A stretch of 64,000 bases of DNA, from positions 6,470 to 70,469 of the forward strand of contig NZ_JAOQKC010000018.1 in NCBI RefSeq assembly GCF_025567165.1. The letters are read 5' to 3'. The position numbers and the translations under genes were made by a program. This document shows, in pieces, positions 1 to 7,438 of the stretch. The notes beneath the pieces are model-generated. The model saw nothing but the letters and a program-made list of their open reading frames with translations, did not search any database and was not told the DNA's origin. Each line of letters opens with the position of its first letter. Positions within the stretch are counted from its first letter, which is position 1. Origin of the DNA: Laedolimicola ammoniilytica. Lineage in GTDB: Bacteria > Bacillota > Clostridia > Lachnospirales > Lachnospiraceae.

Positions 1-74
1 CCATGCAGGAAGATGTAAATGTTTTAAAAAAAGTAGTTCAGGAGCACAGCGAGATGTTATTGAGACTGGCCTGA
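1..74 (+). CDS. 3' end of a truncated coding region (product unknown)
   Basis: An open frame enters from the left edge and stops at TGA 72-74. The last residues read MQEDVNVLKKVVQEHSEMLLRLA, a charged, heptad-like tail that could be a short coiled coil. The ATG at position 3 may simply be an internal Met. With so little sequence the family cannot be named. The call rests on the open frame, the codon choice and the hairpin that follows the stop. It could also be chance. Confidence 0.35.
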   Translation, partial: MQEDVNVLKKVVQEHSEMLLRLA

Positions 75-84
75 ATGCAGAATC

Positions 85-103
85 GTGCAATGTCTGATTG
101 CAC
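85..103 (+). terminator. hairpin after the truncated gene
   Basis: GTGCAAT and ATTGCAC pair around a 5-nt loop 10 nt after the stop codon. It is followed by AAAAGAG rather than a T-run, so it is a weak terminator or an mRNA 3'-end hairpin. Confidence 0.35.
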
Positions 104-108
104 AAAAG

Positions 109-140
109 AGAAAAACGCCGTAGGCTTTGCCTGCGGCGTT
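109..140 (-). terminator. intrinsic terminator of the 78-aa gene
   Basis: AACGCCGTAGGC and GCCTGCGGCGTT pair (one mismatch) around a TTT loop. Read on the minus strand the stem is followed by TTTTT, just past the stop codon of the 147-383 gene. Confidence 0.8.
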
Positions 141-146
141 CATACG

Positions 147-383
147 TTACCGGTTCTGTCCGGCCAGTTCCTTCAGCTCCTGGAAGAGCTCCAGATCCTC
201 CCTGCTGATTTTTAGATTGGAACAGAAGGTTCTGCCGTCCGGCTCCGTGACCTTGAATTCCAGAATCGTCCCTTCGTGAATCCCGTTTTGCATGACAGAA
301 TTCAGAAAAAGCGGAAACTTAGGGTGCGCGGACTGGAAACGGTCCCAGGCGGATTTCATTTTCAAAAGCTGCATTGGATTCAT
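147..383 (-). CDS. small conserved hypothetical protein, 78 aa
   Basis: This is a complete short gene on the minus strand with its own promoter-like hexamers (416-444) and its own terminator (109-140), so it is a stand-alone unit. The protein is soluble, with no signal peptide or membrane segment. The N-terminal part (MNPMQLLKMKSAWDRF) looks helical and amphipathic. The middle has an alternating pattern ending in a TEPDGRT turn, and the C-terminus is helical and acidic. I do not recognise a named family. Short proteins of this shape are common next to housekeeping genes in Lachnospiraceae, and I infer a small adaptor or regulatory role without support from any catalytic motif. Confidence 0.7.
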   Translation of the reverse strand: MNPMQLLKMKSAWDRFQSAHPKFPLFLNSVMQNGIHEGTILEFKVTEPDGRTFCSNLKISREDLELFQELKELAGQNR

Positions 384-415
384 AGATCATTCTCCCTGTA
401 AAAGTATGATATCCC

Positions 416-444
416 ATTGTAGTATAAAAAGGAAAAAGAAACAA
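416..444 (-). promoter_or_regulatory. sigma-A-type promoter for the 78-aa gene
   Basis: On the minus strand TTGTTT (439-444) and TACAAT (416-421) are separated by 17 nt and lie about 35 nt upstream of the start codon. Confidence 0.6.
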
Positions 445-605
445 GTCTTGAATAACTGCTCGTTATTTTTTTCACGGATTTTCGATTTTTTACAAAAAAG
501 GGCTTTACGAATCCGACAGAATGTGCGAAAATATAACCAAATGCGACAAACCGGGACTTAAGCCACCCCGTGTCGCTATTAATCCATTCTGAAAGGAGTT
601 TTAAA

Positions 606-1298
606 ATGATTTATTCACATGAAGTCGAGATGATGTGTCCGGTAGCACAGGGCGTACACCATGGCGCCGCTCCGATCCCGGAAGAAGCAAAATGGGTACA
701 GGCGAAGGAAGTTAAAGATATTTCCGGCTTTACACACGGCATTGGCTGGTGTGCACCGCAGCAGGGAGCATGTAAGCTGACCCTGAACGTAAAGGAAGGC
801 GTGATCCAGGAGGCTCTGGTTGAGACTATCGGATGTTCTGGTATGACTCATTCCGCAGCGATGGCGTCCGAGATCCTGCCGGGTTTGACCGTACTGGAGG
901 CTCTGAACACAGACCTTGTATGTGATGCTATCAATACCGCTATGCGTGAGCTGTTCCTGCAGATCGTATACGGACGTTCCCAGTCCGCATTCTCCGAGGA
1001 CGGACTTGCAGTAGGCGCAGGCCTTGAGGACCTTGGAAAGGGACTTCGCTCTCAGGTAGGTACCATGTACGGTACTCTGAAAAAGGGACCCCGCTACCTG
1101 GAGATGGCAGAGGGTTATGTAACAGGTATCGCTCTGGATGCAGAGGATCAGATCATCGGCTACCAGTTCGTTTCTCTTGGAAAGATGACAGACTTTATCA
1201 AGAAGGGTGATGACCCGAACACTGCATGGGAAAAGGCGAAAGGTCAGTATGGCCGTGTAGCAGATGCGGTTAAGATCATTGACCCGCGTAAAGAGTAA
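606..1298 (+). CDS. NifU/IscU-like iron-sulfur scaffold protein
   Basis: The 230-aa product resembles the NifU N-terminal (IscU-type) scaffold family, which assembles Fe-S clusters on conserved cysteines before passing them to client proteins. Cysteines are at about residues 11, 49, 56, 77 (in a GCSG motif) and 106; GCSG is the clearest family mark. The protein is longer than a plain IscU, with a C-terminal extension of about 100 residues. The start is placed at the ATG preceded by AAAGGAG, 12 codons inside the longest open frame. The next gene, the GGGtGRT protein, follows after 19 nt, and the two are known to travel together in Clostridia. An isc-type cysteine desulfurase is not in the window. 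The exact client is unknown. Confidence 0.8.
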   Translation: MIYSHEVEMMCPVAQGVHHGAAPIPEEAKWVQAKEVKDISGFTHGIGWCAPQQGACKLTLNVKEGVIQEALVETIGCSGMTHSAAMASEILPGLTVLEALNTDLVCDAINTAMRELFLQIVYGRSQSAFSEDGLAVGAGLEDLGKGLRSQVGTMYGTLKKGPRYLEMAEGYVTGIALDAEDQIIGYQFVSLGKMTDFIKKGDDPNTAWEKAKGQYGRVADAVKIIDPRKE

Positions 1299-1317
1299 TC
1301 GAGGAGGTAGATGAAAA

Positions 1318-2328
1318 ATGGCATTATTTGAATCATATGAAAGACGTATTGATAAGATTAACGCTGTTCTGAACAGCTATGGCATCGCTTCCATCGAGGA
1401 AGCAGAGAAGATCACCAAGGATGCTGGTCTGGACGTATACAATCAGATCAAGGGCATTCAGCCGATCTGTTTTGAGAACGCTTGCTGGGCATACATCGTA
1501 GGCGCAGCTATCGCAATCAAGAAGAACTGCCGCAAGGCAGCAGACGCTGCAGCAGCCATCGGAGAGGGCCTTCAGGCTTTCTGTATTCCGGGTTCTGTAG
1601 CAGATACACGTAAGGTAGGTCTGGGACATGGTAACCTGGGCAAGATGCTTCTGGAAGAGGAGACCGAGTGCTTCGCATTCCTGGCAGGCCATGAGTCCTT
1701 CGCAGCAGCAGAGGGCGCTATCGGTATCGCAGAGAAGGCAAACAAGGTTCGTCAGAAGCCGCTGCGTGTTATCCTGAACGGTCTTGGAAAGGACGCTGCT
1801 CAGATCATCGCAAGAATCAACGGATTTACATACGTTGAGACGGAGTACGATCCGTACACCAACGAGGTTAAGGAAGTATTCCGCAAGGCTTACTCCGAGG
1901 GACTTCGCGCAAAGGTTAACTGCTACGGCGCAAACAGCGTTCCGGAAGGCGTAGCTATCATGTGGAAGGAGAACGTAGACGTATCCATCACAGGTAACTC
2001 TACCAACCCGACCCGTTTCCAGCATCCGGTAGCAGGTACCTACAAGAAAGAGCGTCTTGAGGCTGGTAAGAAGTACTTCTCCGTAGCATCCGGCGGTGGT
2101 ACAGGACGTACTCTGCATCCGGACAACATGGCAGCAGGACCGGCTTCCTACGGAATGACCGATACTCTGGGCCGTATGCACTCCGACGCACAGTTTGCAG
2201 GATCTTCTTCCGTTCCGGCTCACGTAGAGATGATGGGTCTGATCGGTGCAGGAAACAACCCGATGGTTGGTATGACTGTAGCAGTAGCAGTAGCTGTTCA
2301 GGAAGCAGCAGACGCTGGCAAGTTCTAA
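1318..2328 (+). CDS. GGGtGRT family protein
   Basis: This 336-aa protein belongs to the family named for its GGGtGRT signature, visible here as SGGGTGRTLHPDN near residues 257-269. A second glycine-rich stretch (MMGLIGAGNNPMVG) lies near the C-terminus. The family is recorded in anaerobic Firmicutes beside a NifU-like scaffold, as here, and its biochemical function has not been established to my knowledge. The sequence is soluble, with no signal peptide. Codon choice is strongly biased (GGT, GCA, CGT, AAG), as in the rpsB, tsf and ackA genes of this window, which suggests high expression. A terminator follows directly. The pairing suggests it receives or uses an Fe-S cluster; this is an inference. 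Confidence 0.85.
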   Translation: MALFESYERRIDKINAVLNSYGIASIEEAEKITKDAGLDVYNQIKGIQPICFENACWAYIVGAAIAIKKNCRKAADAAAAIGEGLQAFCIPGSVADTRKVGLGHGNLGKMLLEEETECFAFLAGHESFAAAEGAIGIAEKANKVRQKPLRVILNGLGKDAAQIIARINGFTYVETEYDPYTNEVKEVFRKAYSEGLRAKVNCYGANSVPEGVAIMWKENVDVSITGNSTNPTRFQHPVAGTYKKERLEAGKKYFSVASGGGTGRTLHPDNMAAGPASYGMTDTLGRMHSDAQFAGSSSVPAHVEMMGLIGAGNNPMVGMTVAVAVAVQEAADAGKF

Positions 2329-2358
2329 ATATAAGCCGAATAACGACAGATAAAGTAA

Positions 2359-2399
2359 GAAGGCACTCACCGGAGAGTTTTGGTGGGTGCCTTCTTTTT
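2359..2399 (+). terminator. intrinsic terminator of the NifU-like/GGGtGRT operon
   Basis: GAAGGCACTCACC pairs with GGTGGGTGCCTTC around a 10-nt loop, followed by TTTTT. Confidence 0.9.
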
Positions 2400-2466
2400 G
2401 CTCTACAGGAAATACTGTGTTACATGAAAGTACGAAATCTATAATTCCTATATATAAAATAGTGTA

Positions 2467-2504
2467 TTGACAAAAAAACAATCCTATGATAAAGTCACTA
2501 TAAT
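2467..2504 (+). promoter_or_regulatory. promoter region of the cyclase leader
   Basis: A perfect TTGACA (2467-2472) is followed 17 nt later by TAAAGT (2490-2495) and 26 nt later by a perfect TATAAT (2499-2504). Either TTGACA/TAAAGT is used, or TATAAT works with a poor -35. Both place transcription start near 2502-2511, upstream of the terminator-like hairpin at 2530-2584. Confidence 0.5.
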
Positions 2505-2529
2505 GAATCAAAGTTGTACAGTGAAAAAT

Positions 2530-2584
2530 AAAGTCAATGGAGACCTAAAATATAAAGTAAGTGGGTCTTGTATTGACTTTTTTT
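2530..2584 (+). terminator. terminator-like hairpin inside the cyclase 5' leader
   Basis: AAAGTCAAT pairs with ATTGACTTT and AGACC with GGTCT, giving 14 paired positions across a small internal loop. The run continues as TTTT, and AAAGGAGG of the cyclase gene begins only about 6 nt later. As a terminator placed between promoter and start codon it could attenuate transcription. It could alternatively end a short RNA of about 75 nt. Confidence 0.6.
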
Positions 2585-2604
2585 AATTAAAGGAGGATAA
2601 TATT

Positions 2605-3375
2605 ATGGCAAACCTTAAATTATGGGATTTTGTAAAAGAAGTAAAAGGGACAGGTTACAAATGGGTAGACCTGACGCATGAGCTGAGCCCAGAGACTCCG
2701 CACTGGTACGGCTTCAAGCCGCTGGAAGGCAAGCTTCTTTTCGACTACAGAGAGGGCACCCCGGACGACATGATGGCGCCCATGAGATGTATCCAGTACA
2801 GCGTAGCCAGCCAGTATGGAACTCACGTAGACGTACCCCTTCATTTCTGGGGCGATGGCCGCGACATGAGCAAGATTACCGTAAAAGAGCTGGTATATCC
2901 TCTGGTAGTGGTAGATAAGTCTAAGGAGTGCGCGGAAAACCCGGAATTCACCATGACCGTAGCCGATCTGGAAAAATGGGAGAGCGAGAACGGTAAGATT
3001 CCGGAGGGCGCATTCGTAGCGTTCCGTTCCGACTGGTATAAGAAATCCAATCTGGATAATCCGGACGAGAACGGCAATCCCCATTACCCGGGCTGGAGCG
3101 TGGATGCCATTAAATGGCTGGTGGAGGAGCGCAACATCGGCGCCATTGGACATGAGCCGGCAGATACCGATCCCAGCTACGTGACCACCAGAGAGGACGC
3201 GTATCCGTATCCGGGCGAGCAGTACATTCTGGAGACCGACCGCATCCAGATCGAGGTTATGAGAAATTTCGACCAGGTACCGGCTGTGGGAGCCATGATC
3301 GTATGCGCGTTCCCGAAGCTGAAGGATGGCACAGGCTTCTCCGCAAGATGCTTCGCAATCTGCCCCGAAGACTAA
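2605..3375 (+). CDS. cyclase family protein (kynurenine formamidase-like hydrolase)
   Basis: The 256-aa soluble enzyme belongs to the PF04199 'cyclase' family, metal-dependent hydrolases that include kynurenine formamidase and isatin hydrolase. The metal-binding signature is YGTHVDVPLHF near residues 71-81, and a later HEPADTD stretch carries more candidate ligands. The start has a strong AAAGGAGG. The gene following after 19 nt encodes an AhpD/CMD-like protein, and the two probably form an operon. Codon bias is high, suggesting strong expression. A terminator-like hairpin in the leader suggests conditional transcription. The substrate cannot be read from the sequence; a lactone, amide or cyclic imide is the inference from the family. 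A second family member, about 208 aa, is in the PTS operon at 41.5 kb. Confidence 0.85.
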   Translation: MANLKLWDFVKEVKGTGYKWVDLTHELSPETPHWYGFKPLEGKLLFDYREGTPDDMMAPMRCIQYSVASQYGTHVDVPLHFWGDGRDMSKITVKELVYPLVVVDKSKECAENPEFTMTVADLEKWESENGKIPEGAFVAFRSDWYKKSNLDNPDENGNPHYPGWSVDAIKWLVEERNIGAIGHEPADTDPSYVTTREDAYPYPGEQYILETDRIQIEVMRNFDQVPAVGAMIVCAFPKLKDGTGFSARCFAICPED

Positions 3376-3394
3376 AATCAGGAGGACATAGAAT

Positions 3395-4000
3395 ATGTTG
3401 GAATTTGACGAGCAGCTTTCAAGACTGCAGAAACCGGACCGCGAGGAGATGACAGACGAGGAATACGCTGTCTTCAATAAAAATGTAGAAGTTATGGAGA
3501 AGAACTGGGGCTTCATCAACAACCTGTTCAAGATTCTTCCCCTGAACGCCAAGGAGTACATCGGATTCCTGAATTTCAAGAATTCCCTGTACAATGACAC
3601 CTGCTATCTGACAGACGCGCAGAAGGAGATGATCGGCGTAGTCGTATCTTCTTATAACTGCTGCTGCTATTGCCTGACCACCCATGGCGATAACCTTCGC
3701 GGTATGTGGAAGAATGCCCGTCTGGTAGACAAGATTTCCTATAATTATCGTTCCGCTAAGGATGAGCTGTCCAAAGAGGACTATGCGCTCTGCGAGTACG
3801 CATGGTACGTAACCGCACATCCCCGCGACATTGATCAGGAGCAGGTGAATAAGCTCCGTGAAGCGGGCTTTGATGATCATCAGATTCTGGAGGCAGCTTT
3901 CGTGGCAGGCTTCTTCAACTACACGAACCGTTGGGTCAGCACCATCGCACCAGTTCCGAATCCGGGTCATTACAGCCACAACCGTAATTTTGAAGATTAA
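3395..4000 (+). CDS. carboxymuconolactone decarboxylase / AhpD-like protein
   Basis: This 201-aa protein has the CMD/AhpD core motif, a CxxC followed by a histidine, in CCYCLTTHG at about residues 90-98. In peroxidase-related members the cysteine pair cycles between thiol and disulfide. An adjacent third cysteine (CCCYC) is unusual and makes the exact redox pair uncertain. The C-terminal part (FFNYTNRWVSTIAP) is typical of the peroxidase-related subgroup. The gene follows the cyclase gene after 19 nt with GGAGG ahead of its start, so a shared transcript and related substrate are likely. It may decarboxylate a lactone-derived product, or protect against a reactive by-product; the sequence does not decide. 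Confidence 0.8.
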   Translation: MLEFDEQLSRLQKPDREEMTDEEYAVFNKNVEVMEKNWGFINNLFKILPLNAKEYIGFLNFKNSLYNDTCYLTDAQKEMIGVVVSSYNCCCYCLTTHGDNLRGMWKNARLVDKISYNYRSAKDELSKEDYALCEYAWYVTAHPRDIDQEQVNKLREAGFDDHQILEAAFVAGFFNYTNRWVSTIAPVPNPGHYSHNRNFED

Positions 4001-4009
4001 TCCTTACAT

Positions 4010-4043
4010 AAAAATAAGACCGAATCCCTTCGGTCTTATTTTT
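4010..4043. terminator. bidirectional terminator
   Basis: AAAAATAAGACCGAA and TTCGGTCTTATTTTT form a perfect stem with a 4-nt loop between the stop codons of two convergent genes. It has A-runs before and T-runs after on both strands. Confidence 0.9.
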
Positions 4044-4048
4044 ATGCG

Positions 4049-4798
4049 TTACAGTTCTCGGTTATTCAGCGGAATCGTCAGCTTTTTCAGCTTGTCCATA
4101 TTGGTCTGAGGCAGGGCGTTACCGGGATATATCTTATCCTTGATAGCCTGCATCCGCCTGTCGGTCTGGGCAATGATATCAGCGCAGTCCTTCAGCTCCG
4201 CAGAGAGCTCGTCCACATTTTCCACATCATCGATATCCTGCTTGTACTTGAGCTGATGATCGACGCTGGCCCAGAAGTCCATGGCGATGGTCCGGATTTG
4301 CACCTCCACCCGCATATTTTTCTTCTGATTGGAAAAGAAGACCGGGATCTCGATAATCAGGTGCAGGCTGCGGTAGCCGTTGTCCTTGGGGTGCTCGATA
4401 TAATCCTTCTTTTTAATTAAAGTAATATCATCCTGGCGCAGCAGCATATCCGCCACGGTATAGATGTCATCGATAAAAGAACAGATAACGCGGACGCCTG
4501 CCACATCGTTCAGATTCTTCTCTACAGATTCCACGCTGACGGGCACGCCGTACCGGTGTAGCTTTTCCACGATACTCAAGGGCTTCTTCACCCTTGAGGT
4601 GATGAATTCGATGGGGTTACGCTGGTGGTGGATGCTCAGTTCATCATTCAGCACCTCCAGCTTGGTCCGCATCTCGCGGATGGCGCAGCTGTACATCATC
4701 ATCAGCTCCTGAAATTCAAAAGCCTGATTGACAAAATAGGTCTGTATATCCGGAATATCCGTGGTATCGAGAAAGGTTTTCTGTAATTCGTTTTCCAT
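4049..4798 (-). CDS. small alarmone synthetase (GTP pyrophosphokinase family)
   Basis: The 249-aa protein is a single-domain (p)ppGpp synthetase of the RelP/RelQ type, transferring pyrophosphate from ATP to GDP or GTP. Visible synthetase motifs are ITSRVKKPLSI (near 65-75), NDVAGVRVICSF (near 96-107), the GYRSLH segment, and the VQIRT...MDFWASVDHQL signature near 166-183. There is no HD hydrolase, TGS or ACT domain, so it cannot degrade alarmone and would act beside a full-length Rel elsewhere. The N-terminal 40 residues and C-terminal 50 residues are predicted helical, as in tetrameric SAS enzymes. Start ATG has GGAG upstream. The gene ends at a terminator shared with the convergent AhpD-like gene. 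Confidence 0.9.
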   Translation of the reverse strand: MENELQKTFLDTTDIPDIQTYFVNQAFEFQELMMMYSCAIREMRTKLEVLNDELSIHHQRNPIEFITSRVKKPLSIVEKLHRYGVPVSVESVEKNLNDVAGVRVICSFIDDIYTVADMLLRQDDITLIKKKDYIEHPKDNGYRSLHLIIEIPVFFSNQKKNMRVEVQIRTIAMDFWASVDHQLKYKQDIDDVENVDELSAELKDCADIIAQTDRRMQAIKDKIYPGNALPQTNMDKLKKLTIPLNNREL

Positions 4799-4815
4799 GA
4801 CAATTCTCCATTTCG

Positions 4816-5859
4816 TTATTTTCCGCGTGCCTGGGCACGATACTTTGAAGGACTTAAGCCTGTAGTTTCAGCAAATTTCTTATAAAAAAATCCCTTATTG
4901 CGATATCCAATCAGCCACATGATTTCCTCAACATTCAGGTTGGAAGATTCCAACAGCAGTTTTGCGCGTTCGACACGCAGAAAAACCAGATATTCCGAAT
5001 AGGTTTTCCCGGTTTGTTTTTTGATGAGGTTATTAAAATAATTGGGCTGAAAATGAAAATTTTCAGTTAGAGCATGCATGTGGACAGAAGAAAGATTATT
5101 TTTCATATACTCGCTGACAGCTTCAAACAATTTTTCTTCGTAAATGGCATTTTCTTGACGGGAAAAACTGTATTGATAGCCTGAGGAAAGGCTGTCCATA
5201 AGGCGGATGAGGTAGCCTTTACTGATGTCCATGTAGCCGGGGCGTTTATTTCGGATTTCTGAAATAATATGGAACAGGGAATCCTGAATAGAATCCAGCT
5301 GTTCGAGTTTTATCGGGGTAAATTTCAGATAATGCTGTCGATCACTGTACATCATAATATTTTTGCGCAGAAATTTCTGCAGGGGCGAAATGCTGACATT
5401 GCCGAGAAAAGCCTCATTAAATACATCCCGGTCGATGCAGATATTCACCAGAAGACATTCGGAGTCCCGGATGGACTCCCGGTGGTAGGCCATGGAATTG
5501 ATAAAACAGATTTCGTTTTCTGTAAAGGAGGCAATTTCTCCTTCGATTTCCACGGTCAGATATCCGGATACAATATAGCGCAGTTCAATATAGTCAGAAT
5601 AGTAGCTGACAAGCTCAGTGTCTCCCAGATCCAGATGTACCGGATGCTCGTGGGAAAAAAAGAGATTGGTCAGATGCCCCTGATGGAATTTCTGATAGGA
5701 AATGCATAAATCCTGTGTGATTTTGTGGAAATCCTTTCCGTCACGGATAACAGAAATAAAATCAAAATCCATATCGCAGGCATTGAGCTGCTCATAAGTC
5801 ATTTTTAAATGGTGCTCCGGAGCAATGGGAATCCGGTAAAGTTCTTCGGCAAGTTGCAT
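4816..5859 (-). CDS. AraC family transcriptional regulator
   Basis: The 347-aa product has a cupin-like sensing half (about residues 50-150, with a SGYLTVEIEGE barrel strand) and a C-terminal double helix-turn-helix DNA-binding domain (about 245-345). The latter includes the family pattern NYFNNLIKKQTGKTYSEYL and IGYRNKGFFYKKFAETTGLSPSKYR. The open frame extends 160 codons further upstream, but the start chosen has GAGAGG at good distance and the upstream sequence is low-complexity. The gene is divergent from the MBL-SnoaL-PTS-GH1 cluster with 189 bp between, so it most likely activates that cluster in response to a sugar or aglycone. The ligand is not known. Confidence 0.88.
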   Translation of the reverse strand: MQLAEELYRIPIAPEHHLKMTYEQLNACDMDFDFISVIRDGKDFHKITQDLCISYQKFHQGHLTNLFFSHEHPVHLDLGDTELVSYYSDYIELRYIVSGYLTVEIEGEIASFTENEICFINSMAYHRESIRDSECLLVNICIDRDVFNEAFLGNVSISPLQKFLRKNIMMYSDRQHYLKFTPIKLEQLDSIQDSLFHIISEIRNKRPGYMDISKGYLIRLMDSLSSGYQYSFSRQENAIYEEKLFEAVSEYMKNNLSSVHMHALTENFHFQPNYFNNLIKKQTGKTYSEYLVFLRVERAKLLLESSNLNVEEIMWLIGYRNKGFFYKKFAETTGLSPSKYRAQARGK

Positions 5860-6048
5860 ATCGACGTCCTCTCGCCTCTTTTTTATCAGTATAGCACGAA
5901 AAGCAGAAGAATGAAAGTGGAGAATAAAATACGGGAAAAACAGGATGAATGCAATAGGTAACTTTTTCGAGAAAAACTGTGTAGAATACGTAATCGAAAA
6001 ACAAAAAGAAGGTGGTAAAATAAAGGAAAACAAGGAGGGATGAGAAAA

Positions 6049-6768
6049 GTGAAAATTACAGAGCACCTTTTCCAAATCAGTGGGGTGCAATATGGAACAA
6101 ATTCTAATATATATGCCATACAGACGGAAGAAGGGCTTGTCCTGATAGACTGTGGATATCAGGAGGAACAGTGGAAGAAGATGCTTAGCTGTATGGAAAA
6201 GTGGAATCTTGATCCGATGAATATTAAAACCGTATTTCTGACCCATTCCCATTTCGATCATGCAGGAAATGTCTGGAGGATGAATCAGTTGGGAGCGGAT
6301 GTGCTTGCCAGCGCGGAAGATGCAGAAAAAATAGAACATGGAAATCCGGAGATGGAACAGCTTTTCGGGTCACCATGGAAATGTGGCAGGATAACAAGGA
6401 CGATACGGGAAGGCGACAGCTTTACATTTGGAGGACAGGTAGAAATCAATGTGCTGGAAACGCCGGGACACAGCAAAGGCTCTCTTTCCTTTCTGATTTC
6501 TGTAGATGGGATTCGGGCTTTGTGTACGGGGGATCTGTTCTTTGTGAAACCCTGGCCGCCGGAAGACAAGGTGGATGTGGAGCTTGGCTATATGGGAGGA
6601 TGGGACTTCGATATGAAAGCATATCAAAATTCCCTGAGACGCCTGCGGAATGTGAAAGCGGATATCTTCCTGCCGGGGCACTACTATTTTTACAGAGGAG
6701 CCGATGTACACAGCCTGTTTGAGATGGCCTGCGAAAAGGAAGAAAGGGGAAAACATGTCGGAGCGTGA
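6049..6768 (+). CDS. MBL-fold metallo-hydrolase
   Basis: The enzyme (about 239 aa) has the metallo-beta-lactamase-fold zinc-binding motif THSHFDHAGN near residues 66-75, a later ETPGHSKGS histidine and CTGDLFF aspartate, and GHYY near the end, so the metal site appears complete. Two starts are possible. ATG 6040 lies only one base after AGGAGG, whereas GTG 6049 lies 10 bases after it, so GTG is preferred. It is the first gene of a rightward cluster and overlaps the next gene by 14 bases. The domain could open a lactone or hydrolyse a thioester, phosphoester or peroxide; the cluster context suggests an intermediate from a glycoside. It is divergent from the AraC regulator. Confidence 0.85.
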   Translation: MKITEHLFQISGVQYGTNSNIYAIQTEEGLVLIDCGYQEEQWKKMLSCMEKWNLDPMNIKTVFLTHSHFDHAGNVWRMNQLGADVLASAEDAEKIEHGNPEMEQLFGSPWKCGRITRTIREGDSFTFGGQVEINVLETPGHSKGSLSFLISVDGIRALCTGDLFFVKPWPPEDKVDVELGYMGGWDFDMKAYQNSLRRLRNVKADIFLPGHYYFYRGADVHSLFEMACEKEERGKHVGA

Positions 6769-7426
6769 ACGAAAGGAAGCACTTCTTAGAAAATTAAATA
6801 AGTTGGAAGCATACCATGAAATTCAGAACGAAATGGGAAGACTGACAGCGGCTTTCAATTTCCATCAGAGAGAAGCGGTTGCAGAACATTTTGCATGGGA
6901 AATGGAAGATGTATCCGTGGAGTATGCGGACGAAGGCCGATTCGAAGGAAAAAAGGCAGTGGAAGCGGTACTGGATATGCTTCTCGGTAAACCGGCAGAG
7001 CCTGGAGAAATGTTGGATATGCAGCTGACAACGCCGATGATTGAGGTGGCAGACGACCTGCGGACAGCGAAATGTGTCTGGTGGTGTCCGGGAGCCGGGG
7101 CGTGGAAGAATGAAGAAGGAGCTCACGCCATCTGGGTCTGGGGTCAGGTTGCTGCAGACTTTATCTTTACAGAAAAAAGAGAATGGAAGGTCTGGCACCT
7201 GCATTATTTCCGCTTTATCAAATGTGCGTATGAAAAGGGATGGGTGGAAGATACCAGCATGATTCATCGTGCGAATACCGCAATGCATCCGGAATCGTTG
7301 CCTGGAACCTATCATAATCCCTATTCGCCGCTCAGCGTCCGGGAAGGTATTCCGGCAATGCCCCTGCCTTATCAGACTTATCGGAAAGAAGACAGGTATT
7401 GGGAACTGAGCCGGGACAAGCGGTAG
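6755..7426 (+). CDS. SnoaL/NTF2-like protein, first of a tandem pair
   Basis: The 223-aa protein has the cone-shaped alpha+beta NTF2-like fold by pattern: an N-terminal helix, a FNFHQREAVAEHF segment, then strands around residues 80-150. It shares LTTPxIEV and VWW with the next gene (LTTPMIEVADDLRTAK versus LTTPVIEVDENNRRAR), so the two arose by duplication. Members of this superfamily act as dehydratases, isomerases or cyclases, for example BaiE-type bile acid dehydratases, but no diagnostic catalytic triad is clear to me. The start overlaps the MBL gene, indicating translational coupling. The long tail (residues 170-223, rich in Pro and Tyr) is absent from minimal family members. Confidence 0.75.
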   Translation: MSERERKEALLRKLNKLEAYHEIQNEMGRLTAAFNFHQREAVAEHFAWEMEDVSVEYADEGRFEGKKAVEAVLDMLLGKPAEPGEMLDMQLTTPMIEVADDLRTAKCVWWCPGAGAWKNEEGAHAIWVWGQVAADFIFTEKREWKVWHLHYFRFIKCAYEKGWVEDTSMIHRANTAMHPESLPGTYHNPYSPLSVREGIPAMPLPYQTYRKEDRYWELSRDKR

Positions 7427-7438
7427 AGAGAAAGCCTT

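Noticed and set aside
570..605. Upstream start for the NifU-like protein
   Set aside because: The AAAGGAG site and the typical N-terminus fit ATG 606.
1333..2511. Long minus-strand open frame opposite the GGGtGRT gene
   Set aside because: The plus-strand gene has biased codons and known motifs; the antisense frame is low-complexity and cysteine-rich as expected of a shadow.
5860..6339. Longer N-terminal extension of the AraC regulator
   Set aside because: The extension has phenylalanine-rich, non-conserved sequence without a ribosome site, and overlaps the divergent MBL promoter and gene.
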